From Toxorhynchites rutilus septentrionalis (lineage: Eukaryota; Arthropoda; Insecta; Diptera; Culicidae), in NCBI RefSeq assembly GCF_029784135.1, contig NC_073745.1, forward strand, positions 111,225,216 through 111,289,215: a stretch of DNA of 64,000 nucleotides, given 5' to 3'. A model generated the notes under the pieces. The model did no database searches and was not told the DNA's origin. It saw nothing but the letters and a program-made list of their open reading frames with translations. Of the stretch, positions 54,377 to 64,000 are shown piece by piece. A program made the translations under genes and the position numbers. Position 1 is the first letter of the stretch, and every line of letters starts with the position of its first letter.

Positions 54377-57300
54377 GAGGGTTTTTTTTAATAAATATGT
54401 ACAAAAAAATATCGTAGGATACGTGTTTCAAGGTAAATCAGTTAAAAAATTTTAACCCATTAACGACCAAGTTGTAAAAATAATTTTTTTGACGAAAGCC
54501 ATTGGTGTAATTTGGATTATTGATGGTGAAGAAACCCCAATGTTCAAGAATAATTTTTTTCCCATTTTCCATTTTCTGGGAAAAGACTGTTCGAAAAATC
54601 GAACATTGACCGAAACCCGCACTTTTTTTTGCAAGCACAAACATACCGCGAACTGAAAATTAGTTCAATTAGCAAATATACGGTATTCAAAAATGCATCA
54701 ATTTTATATTCACGAACGAACAAGCACAGGAGGATAGAGGTCTCTAAGTATAAACCTAAGTTAATCCACCTAAGATGAGATGTGACATTTCTTATTTAAT
54801 GTAATTTCAACTTATTACTGGCAGGCATATGCTGTTGTTTTTATTGTTGGCCGTGTACAAATGTCTATGTTTATGAATTATTTCTTTCTAAGTATCAATT
54901 TTCCCGGTTGTTATTTTCCTGTATGAGGCTCAATCGAACGATTTTTGCCCCATATTGCAATGTATTTTATTTTATAAAAGTAATACATTAGAAAAATTCA
55001 CATAATTTTGTATTTTATTGGGTTTTTTTGTTGAAACTAAAAACACGTTCCAAACATACTTGCTTTAAATCGAATTTATTGCCCAATAAAGTTATACAAA
55101 ACTGAGTGAACTTGATAGTAAGTGGTAGCTAATATATTAAGCTATCTTTTGATGCAAAAACATTACCATATGGTAGCTTTTCAAAGACATAAAAAATTAT
55201 CAAAGTTGCTGTTCGAGTTTTCGAACGCTTGGCCTAAAATGGGTTAATATTAAATTCAAAAAAAATCTATCAATTAAATTGAAGCTTTCTAACTCTCTAC
55301 AATTTGTTCTTTGACACCCAACTTCTATCTTTCTTAATTTGGATGCAATATCGATATAATAATTCCTGGTGAAAATTCAAGCAAAATCTTCAAAAATCAC
55401 GATTTTTAACTGTACATGTAATAGCCACTTAAATTACACCTTAGCGTTGAAAGATTTAATTTCTTCTTGAAATAAGCCATATTTGAAATATAAAAAAAAA
55501 TCCAGACTGTATATAATCGAGTCCAAAATTGTATATAATCGAATCATATATAATCGAGTCTGTATATAATCGAGTCCGACCTGTACTTACGTATCAACGC
55601 CGCCGGAAATTATTATTTTATTTTTGTTATTGATTTCATTTTTCCGTAATGGAATTTATTCTGAGAGGGGCAAAGTCACCATCTAACGAGGCGACGGCCC
55701 CAAGCCGCCGAGGTGACGCAATCGGAGTCGAATTCAATGTACATTTAATTTGCTAGCATCGAATCACTCGTGTGTTTGAGGATGCTTATACATAGTCTTT
55801 CTTAATGTTGATTGCGCACTATTATTCAGGAAAATACTCGAGAGAAATTTACCTTTCCCGATAAATCTGTACGTGTGGTAAAACTGGTTAGCACTCATGA
55901 TCCACACCGACCAGTATAAAACATATTTCAAGAGTTATAGTGTTCATTTCAATACCGAAGTTGTATTGAAAAAAAAGGATAACATTTGTTCTAAACTGCT
56001 TGCGCCGAATTCGCGAAGACAGTGGCATGGTGTCGACGTCCGGTGGCAACTTCAAATTAGGGCCATAATTTGGGTCCCAAACTCGTTTGTGTAATCTCTA
56101 TCAGATTAGAAGACACGAAGCCGGTTTTTAAATTCTAAAATTTGAATGAAAATTTTCACATCATGTTATTTGATTACTTGAAACACGTGTTTCTGACTTT
56201 CATTCAACCATATGGCTAAACAATTCCAACATTGTTGCTGAATTTCTTCGACATAGTATAGAGTTGTCTTAATAAAAAAATTCGAGGGGTTGTATCCGAG
56301 ACACGACCGCTTAGGACGTAGGACTACGTAATCTTTTTTTTTTTAATTTTTTGGTTTATCATTTTGGATATTATTTGCGAATACGACGAAGGTTCTTAAA
56401 TAACTCTTTAGTAAAAAGTTCCGGGGACCCTGAAAAGGTTTACTGGTTTGCGTGGTTTTGTAGAATCATTTCTAAAAGCAACGATTCTTTCTTGCCAAAG
56501 CACGCATTGCACTGGATATTTAACGAGAGGCGTCTTCCATTCATCGCCATTCAACAAGCATCAAACATGCGTTTAACAGATGCACACAGTTGCAGCATCA
56601 AAAATGAAACATGAAACGCGAAAATGACCGTTTATGAAAAATCGATTCTCGATTCTCGGTCAAAACCGTCAGCAGAACCGTATTGCATCAGAACATGTCG
56701 TTGCGCACGAGAACAAATACGAATGGCAACTTAAAGTATCGAAAGTGTGCTATTCACATGTACAGCTAGCGTTCACAGCTCGAGGGTAAAACATGAAACA
56801 CGAAACGAGCAGAATAAGCGACCATTGATGCAATATTTATACGCTAGCGACAGCTCACTTGCTTCGCAAATATTCTCTTTTCACTATCCCCCTTCGTTTT
56901 TTCTATTCTTCTTTTTCTTCTTCTTCTTCTTTTCCTTTATTTACGGATTACATCCAACGACTCATTCGTCTCCGACTGTTCCTATTCTGGTGGCTGCCTA
57001 AGTTGCTCGTTATTGACAGCTCTGTTCGGGAAAGCACTCAAATGGACAGAACAAATGTATGGGGAAATGGGAATGCTTCCAATTTTTAATAATATAAACC
57101 ATATACAGACTATGGGATTGTAATGTATAACATATCAAACAAATCTTAGAAAAGTTCCGATTCGATTGGTATGCAAATCGTTAAAATCCGTTCGCAGCAA
57201 AAATAGTTATTAACATTAAATTTATTTCATAAAAACGTGACCTGTTTTCTGATTTGGCACCCTTAATGTAAGACGTAGTCCTACGTCAAAAATTTCGTAT

Positions 57301-58018
57301 AAGACTTTTTCACCACCTGCAAACAATTTTTTTTCATTTAAATAGAATACTAGTTTGATACGAAAAAGCTAATTTTCATTCATAATTTTAATTTTGAAAA
57401 CGTGTTCATTCCGACTGAAAATCAGCTATTCTTACGCTCCCATAAACTAGTAAACGAAGCTCAATGCCGCCAGCACGGATATGTCAATGTGGTGTTTTTA
57501 AAAACATTCAACTGATACGTGGACACAACAAGAACAATTTTCACACGAATTTTATTTTGTTTTTGTTTACATGAAGAGTGGTGACGCGAATGCTAGATTG
57601 TGACCGCAAATCAACAGACTGCGTCAGGTGAATGTTTTAGTACACAGCGCAAGCAATGACAGCTGATGAGAAGCAACGCACAACGCGGTATTCTGTTTCC
57701 ACCTGCACTCTCAATGCTGTAGCTCACGAACCAATCGACCGATTGCTGTCAAATTTTGACACGTATCCATTGAAAGATGGTGCTTTATGATAGTCAAGTA
57801 CATTTTTGCAAGAGGTGCCATCTAGACGTCGACCTTATGAACTTTTCAGCCGAACTGTTATATACAAATTCTGTATCTAAAACTTGGCGAAAAATCTGTA
57901 ATGTATTCTGTATATGTGGCAACTCTGAATATATACAAAATGTTGAAGGGGACGTGTTCTGTGATATAAAAGTTTTTGATATTTATGCACATTTTATTTA
58001 AAACACTTTAAATTTAAC

Positions 58019-58563
58019 GGTTCCCGGAATAAATCGCCACAGAAAACGACTGCAACAGAAACCACCGCTTATAAAATGTGTAGTAGGCTATAAATATTGT
58101 GGCGCGGTATTGTATTTCAAAACAAGAATTAACCGGGCAAACGTATCGCCCCAGGCAAACGTAACGCCCCGGGCAGACGTATACCGTCCGACGCTCGCTA
58201 GAGCTCGGTCGGACATTGCTAAAGGATCGTATCCTATGTTTCAAACTAACCGGGCAATCAGTGGATCCCAGGTTTGCGTGCGAGACACCGCCGCTTCCGA
58301 CGGCGGGTCGGCGGTGGACTCGGATTGCGTCATCTTGGCGGCATGGGCCGCCTCGATTCCTTATCCTCGCCAAATGGGGACTTCGTCCCCATTACATTGT
58401 CCTCAGAATAAATTTCGAAAAACGAGAACAAGAGAATAAATTTATAATAGAAATGTGAGGCACATGATGTTTTTCCCGCGCCAAATATTTCTAGCCTACT
58501 ACACTTTTTCTAAGCGGTTGTTTCTGTTGCAGTTGTTTACTGTGGCGATTTATTCCGGTCACC
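58019..58563. mobile_element. MITE, 545 bp, present only in duplication copy 2
   Basis: AAATTTAAC is duplicated at 58010-58018 and 58564-58572, and copy 1 shows the empty site once (54275-54283). The inverted ends run about 70 bp: GGTTCCCGGAATAAATCGCC at 58019 against the complement of GGTGACCGGAATAAATCGCC at 58563, continuing through ACTGCAACAGAAAC and GTGTAGTAGGCTA. The interior is GC-rich with ACGTATCGCCCC/ACGTAACGCCCC and CGGGCA words. No transposase. The 9 bp duplication suggests a Mutator-like origin, unproven. Confidence 0.95.
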
Positions 58564-58665
58564 AAATTTAACAAAGTTTGCCATATAGTGGTGCCATGCC
58601 GGACTCACAAATCTTCATTTTGGTGAATCTGACACGGCACCAATATAATAACTTTGTTGAAATTT
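58564..58665. repeat. Imperfect ~100 nt palindrome (copy 2)
   Basis: Identical to the palindrome of copy 1. The MITE inserted exactly at its left edge. Confidence 0.85.
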
Positions 58666-59555
58666 GAGGGTTTTTTTTAATAAATATGTACAAAAAAATA
58701 TCGTAGGATACGTGTTTCAAGGTAAATCAGTTAAAAAATTTTAACCCATTAACGACCAAGTTGTAAAAATAATTTTTTTGACGAAAGCCATTGGTGTAAT
58801 TTGGATTATTGATGGTGAAGAAACCCCAATGTTCAAGAATAATTTTTTTCCCATTTTCCATTTTCTGGGAAAAGACTGTTCGAAAAATCGAACATTGACC
58901 GAAACCCGCACTTTTTTTTGCAAGCACAAACATACCGCGAACTGAAAATTAGTTCAATTAGCAAATATACGGTATTCAAAAATGCATCAATTTTATATTC
59001 ACGAACGAACAAGCACAGGAGGATAGAGGTCTCTAAGTATAAACCTAAGTTAATCCACCTAAGATGAGATGTGACATTTCTTATTTAATGTAATTTCAAC
59101 TTATTACTGGCAGGCATATGCTGTTGTTTTTATTGTTGGCCGTGTACAAATGTCTATGTTTATGAATTATTTCTTTCTAAGTATCAATTTTCCCGGTTGT
59201 TATTTTCCTGTATGAGGCTCAATCGAACGATTTTTGCCCCATATTGCAATGTATTTTATTTTATAAAAGTAATACATTAGAAAAATTCACATAATTTTGT
59301 ATTTTATTGGGTTTTTTTGTTGAAACTAAAAACACGTTCCAAACATACTTGCTTTAAATCGAATTTATTGCCCAATAAAGTTATACAAAACTGAGTGAAC
59401 TTGATAGTAAGTGGTAGCTAATATATTAAGCTATCTTTTGATGCAAAAACATTACCATATGGTAGCTTTTCAAAGACATAAAAAATTATCAAAGTTGCTG
59501 TTCGAGTTTTCGAACGCTTGGCCTAAAATGGGTTAATATTAAATTCAAAAAAAAT

Positions 59556-62500
59556 CTGAGTGGTTCGCGTCGAAATCGGCCGTTTTTCGACTGATTTGGC
59601 GTGGAATTGCTCCATATTATCAGAGAGTTTAATAATGTAATTTTCCAAACATAACCAAAATCAGCATGCAACATTCTAACATCATGGTCTAACGTAATCC
59701 TACATCAACTATGCAGTCGTGTCGTAAACACAGCATTCAGGTATATTTTTACTAAAACTTTTTTCGTTGGTAACCCTAAAAGCTAGTTCAGTGAATTCCA
59801 AATTTTTATCATTGCTTTAGAAATTTTACAATCATAGTCGTGATACTTGAACTTCAATAACTCTGGAACTGATTGAAACATGGTGATAACATTTTGATGC
59901 ATGTAGCTAGAGGATTGATGATATACGCCAATTATGCATCGTTCTCTAAATCTTTGCACAAAGACATTCTTTCACACACCTACTTGAGATGCCATTTCTA
60001 TTTACGGGTAGATAACTAATAGCGATCCCAATTCACAAGTGTCCATCAGTTCGGGAAAAATAATAAAACAAAACAGCAAACACTCCAAAGGCGGCTGGCA
60101 AGTGTCACCTCCCGGCGTAGCCATTGAAACCTATTTGCCATCACTTGGTCTGATTTACCTTTTTATCCGACACAAAGCGACAAATCGGAGGCGAAGCCGG
60201 ACAGATTGACTTTAGAATAGATCATCCTGGCAGTGGCTGTCTCTGTCCGCCCGTCCCGGAGACCGTTTGCTCAGAACACGGAGTGGCCGTTTGCGGCTCG
60301 CTTTGATGTAATTAAACATACCCCATAAAGCAGCCTCTTGTTGACTGTTATACTACATTTAACAGATTTCCACTCCGATTGCGCAGCCGCTATCCGTTGT
60401 TTTTTTTTCTTGCACCTTTCTAATGCTTCACGCTTTTACAACCCATCCGAAGCCTCTTCGCTATATATAGGTATCAATATACGCGCCGATTGGACCGAGA
60501 GCTATTTTATTGTTATTTCGGTTGCATTTGATGTGACCGCAGAAACGGCAGCAAAAGGATGGACCCAGGCGCAGGCTGAAAATATCAATCAAAGTAGTTT
60601 CGAATGTGACTTTTAAGACAAATAGCTTTCCTGGAAGTATTGATGGCTTCCACTGTGTCCATCAGCTGTCCGAGCTGTTCGATCTCAAGGTCGTCTCGAG
60701 AAAGTGACAATCACCATGATGGAGCAAGGAGGCAAGGAGTATCGGTTGGCCGTGTCTCTAATGACTTTTTCCGCACGATGCCGATAACAGCCCTTCACCG
60801 CGAAGAGTGATGCATTTTATGGAATTCTTATCGCACCATAATCGAAGTTATTACCCTTCGGGGGCTAACCGAGCCCAAAACGGTTCAACCGCTAGACGCA
60901 ATAACAATAAAAAGAGGATAAGGAGAAGGAGGTTGGATGTGTGAACTAATGTGCGCCCTTCTTTACCGAATGGGAAATTATGCACTAATCCCCACATTAT
61001 GTGATTAGTAATGCGGGTGTTTTTTTAGCATTACTTGTTTTGTTTTGATTTTGGTTGCGTGGGAGCGATTTTTTCACTCAATCAATACTTTTAAAGAATG
61101 ATTTCAATTTTAGTACAATCATACAAAGATTAGTAGTTTCACATGTAAAAAAAACTATTTCAGAAATTCAAACAACGCGAAACAGTTCAAAATCGAAACT
61201 ATGAATCACTCTTCGGAGCAAATCCTGTGCTCGCTTACCCGTCATGTTTCGGATTTATGCTTCTCATGCTTCGGCGGCTCAAGTCGCTCCGCTCGGCTGT
61301 CTGGCAACGGTCTGGCAGGCAATTGTTGTGGAGCTGACAGGCTGCGTCAAGTGAACGATTAGTTGAGTGGTGTTTAGAAACAATTCGGATGGTATTTAGA
61401 TAGAGAATGCCTGGCACAATAAATTTCGACCCCGGACTCATCAATCGGCAACAAGATTAAGACAACTCTTTTCACACTTCGGGGCGGAGAAAAGGAATCG
61501 TCGCGCCCACTCCACGATGATTGTAAAGCAGTCCGTCAAAGAATCGTGGGCTCTCTATTCGACCGTGAACAATACTTCGAACTATGCTTTTGAAGTGGAA
61601 TTTTGAATCTTCTCTATCGGCTGATGATACTGGACAATGAATAGAAGAAAAGGGGGCTGATCGAGACAGTTATCGGCACGATGGTATAACATGAAGTGTA
61701 GCAGTCTTCTAATTATGAACCGAACCGATATAGTTGATGTGAATGGATTGGTTCGACCCCGTTTTGTGGATTCTTTGTCAAGGAAAATAAAACAGTCTGA
61801 TTTGATCCGGCCTTCCAACCTTTGATAGCGTAATTATAATGGTCGCAAGTCGGTGTATCCAACAACCTTCGTGCGCTAATCGGAACGAGGGAACTATTTG
61901 GATATGAAAAAATCGCTTCCCCCGTCTCATGCATATGCAATGGTTTGCTGCCCGACGACTATCAACTCACGACAAATTTGTTCTTTCTAGAAAATTCACC
62001 AACAAGTTCCTTCGTAGTTCAACTTCTCGGAATTCCAGACCATCCAGGATGGTCTTCTTCGCAACCCAAGCCAACCAATCCAGACGGAATAATAATGCGC
62101 ACTTTGCACTCTTTTCCTTTCGCCGGTTGTATGCGCCTTGGCGGAAGGTACCCCGAATGAATCGATTATCCAGGAAAAAAAACTAACACGGACACCGAAA
62201 GTTGTCATCCGATCGCAACCGAGTCTGCAACATAGGCACGCATTCGGGCACGACTTTCGAGTAACGATTTGTTCGCATGGATGTTCGACGGGTTCCAGTG
62301 GACCACATATCGCCCATATCGGACACATACCAGCGAGGTGTAATGAATCAACCCGATGCGAGGAGTGTCTCCAATTGAAATTCAGCTCCCGTATATTGGA
62401 TTTGTGTATTACTGGGGCCGAACAGACCTGGCGTGATCCCTCCCGGCCAGTGGTCAGTCCAGTGGCCGGTCGGCGGATGGAGAAGAAAAGAACTTCCTGT

Positions 62501-63745
62501 TGTCGGGGCAGACTGTTCTGAGAAATTAAAAAATGTGAATGATTGAAATATGTTGCTGGGAGAAACACTGGAGTTCTTGAATGTTAAATTCGAGAATAGT
62601 TCACCGTGTTCGTAGCGTGAGTGATCAAGTGATCCGAAAGAGAATAAGGAAACGTGTACGCACGCATCTAGAATATTATTAAATGAGTTAATTTTTATTA
62701 TTCCAAACCAGTTTAGTTTAACAAAACGAAACATTTATCTCGAATCGAAACAATTGTTGCGGCAAACTTGAAAGAAAAATACCAGTGGTAAATAAACCAC
62801 CGAACCAAATTCCTTTGAAGTTTATTGATGTTTGAAAGTAACAGTTCCAAGCTTGCATTTCTCCCGAGGAAATTCGTAGCTCTAGCCCGAGTCTTTTTGG
62901 TCCTTCTGAGGAATAAAAATGTCAATCTAAAGTGAAACGAACAAAAGAAGTCATCTGAAGCTGCCTCATGAGCTTTTTAAAGTTTAGTGAAAACGTTCAT
63001 ATTTCTCGATAATTTAATGAAGATGGCTTCTCTATGATGGGTAGAATTTGCTGGAGTATAGTTCACATAAAGCAATTCCACGCTAAATCAACCGGTCGCT
63101 GACCGTACTCTCTTTGATTTTTTTAAACCTTGTACTTGGCGGCAGCTACCCAAAACGAGAATTTTCATTATCTTATTACCAATTTTACTTACGACTGATT
63201 TTTTATAAGGGCATATGCGGAAATAGTTAATTTTAATTTTTTTTTTTTCAAGAAATCGTAACTCGAAATCGAGATGTCTGATTAGAATGTCATGTACAGA
63301 AAAGTTGTTTGAAAGTTATTGAACTATTCAGGAAAAATGACTGCATACTTTTTATCGGCAGACAGATTGATCGAGTTGGCCTGTTAGTGTAAAAACCGAC
63401 CCAACTGAATCGGTGTAATGTGCGCAAATGCATATCTCTCCATACTGATTAAGTCGGCCGATAAAACTATCGGCCGCAAAATAGTCTGCAGTCTGCGGGG
63501 GCTCTAATTCAACAAATTTTGGCATGGGGTGTGGGGTCGCACTCTTCAAAATGGAGATATGAATTCTCAAAAATTTATGAAATTTTAATGCTTTGCAGAA
63601 TAGCATTTATTTAAGAAAAGCAATATGAGAAATGTAATCAATATGCGATTATACATGAAAAGCTATATGTAACGTTTTATCCTAGGACTAACCGTTCTCG
63701 AGATATAACATTTTTTTATAGTGAAAATAATGTTAGTGAGATTTC
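59556..63745. other. No gene recognised; GC-richer single-copy-looking DNA
   Basis: 59558-59620 is the interspersed repeat GGCGTGGAATTGCTCCATATT. 59990-62660 is GC-richer and stop-poor; the largest frame (61996-62568, minus) has no recognisable domain and overlaps comparable frames on the other strand. 63070-63220 is another copy of the ATTCCACGCTAAATC repeat family. Regulatory or intronic function is possible but not shown. Confidence 0.35.
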
Positions 63746-63747
63746 TA

Positions 63748-64000
63748 CGAGGGTCGTTCAATAAAGAAGTTTCAGTGCCTCAGAAACCGCGGAAAAATAA
63801 AGTTAGGACAAAAAACAAGGTGATTTTCGTAATCTACGTTTTATTTTCTATTTTTCTACATAATCGCCGTAACGTTCGAAGCATTTTTCATAGCGTGGCA
63901 CGAGTTTTTCTATTCCGAGCGCGAAGAGCGTAGCGTCCAACTTTTTGAAGTACGATGTAAGTACGTCACGAATTGCTTCAGTGTTATCGAATCGTTGACC
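63748..64000 (-). mobile_element. Mariner-type transposon, 3' end, running off the window
   Basis: The terminus CGAGGGTCGTTCAATAAAG starts at 63748 directly after TA (63746-63747). It is followed by about 100 bp of untranslated sequence and the C-terminal coding region of a transposase. The GAGGGT.GTTCAATAA type of terminus is common in mariner-like elements. It belongs to a different family from the mariner at 15691. Confidence 0.85.
63848..64000 (-). CDS. Mariner-type transposase, C-terminal 50 residues (partial)
   Basis: The minus-strand frame is open from the window edge to a TAG at 63850-63848 (51 codons including the stop). The translation starts GQRFDNTEAIRDVLTSYFKK and includes LFALGIEKLVPRYEKCFE and GDYVEK-stop. 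The LVPRYEKCFERYGDYVEK ending is the usual C terminus of this group of mariner transposases, where YE.C....GDYVEK is conserved. No damage is visible in this part. The catalytic domain lies beyond the right edge, so activity cannot be judged. Confidence 0.85.
   Translation of the reverse strand, partial: GQRFDNTEAIRDVLTSYFKKLDATLFALGIEKLVPRYEKCFERYGDYVEK

Larger units (their letters stand above)
51531..55265 (+). repeat. Tandem duplication, copy 1 (3,735 bp)
   Basis: Every landmark recurs at +3,735 up to 54283, and at +4,289 after it because copy 2 carries an insertion. All open frames inside are identical at the amino-acid level between copies. TCT is shared at the three breakpoints (51531, 55266, 59555), a 3 bp microhomology. 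Contents: the right part of the pogo-like MITE, an unclassified unit with GACGTAGGACTACGT near 52577 and GACGTAGTCCTACGTC at 53541-53556, a mariner leader fragment, a palindromic hairpin, and AT-rich DNA. None of the short frames is a credible gene; the poly-Phe frame comes from a TTC run at 53168-53200. Confidence 0.97.
55266..59555 (+). repeat. Tandem duplication, copy 2, with MITE insertion
   Basis: This is a direct copy of 51531-55265 in the same orientation, longer by 554 bases: a 545 bp MITE (58019-58563) and its 9 bp target duplication. No substitution was noticed by eye in the stretches compared. It includes a partial pogo-like MITE (55266-55583), a second mariner leader fragment (57695-57858) and a second palindrome (58564-58665). 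Confidence 0.97.

Noticed and set aside
61996..62568. 190-codon minus-strand frame as a host gene
   Set aside because: GC-rich, stop-poor region with equally long frames on the other strand; composition irregular and no domain.

Overview
The window looks like repeat-rich, AT-rich intergenic or intronic DNA from a culicine (Aedes-like) mosquito. The reasons are the mix of transposable elements: an I-clade non-LTR element with an RNase H domain, a Jockey-clade element, an ITmD37E transposon (a family first described from mosquitoes), mariner, Tc1, hAT-like and pogo-like elements, Helitron-like repeats and a tRNA-like SINE. The species assignment is inference. No host gene can be supported; every convincing reading frame belongs to a transposable element.

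Layout. 1-4770: minus-strand I-clade retrotransposon with an intact ORF1 and an ORF2 that is open to the left edge. 4771-15690: mostly single-copy-looking DNA with one interspersed repeat (6955-7905), a 91-92 bp tandem array (10037-10295) and a short hAT-like MITE (12970-13140). 15691-18607: an internally deleted mariner that has itself received a 2.4 kb Helitron-like element carrying eleven ~143 bp tandem units. 18837-20565: a large inverted repeat. 20581-21873: an ITmD37E transposon with matching ends and a frameshifted transposase. 24159-29733: a dense cluster of foldback and MITE-type elements. 30420-31857: a 5'-truncated, decayed reverse transcriptase. 34055-34560: perfect hairpins and a SINE. 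36928-44249: a five-level nest (Helitron-like repeat, hAT-like foldback, solo LTR, Jockey-clade retrotransposon, MITE). 45831-47013: a dead Tc1 element. 51531-59555: a 3,735 bp direct tandem duplication, with a 545 bp MITE in the second copy only. 59556-63745: GC-richer single-copy-looking DNA without a recognisable gene. 63748-64000: the 3' end of a mariner running off the right edge.

How the parts relate. The genes present are self-mobilising machinery: gag-like RNA-binding proteins and endonuclease/reverse transcriptase proteins for the retrotransposons, and DD(E/D) transposases for the DNA elements. Only the I-clade element (as far as visible), the Jockey ORF1 and the fragment of mariner at the right edge show no coding damage. 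The main value of the window is as a stratified record of insertions, where target-site duplications let the order of events be read directly.
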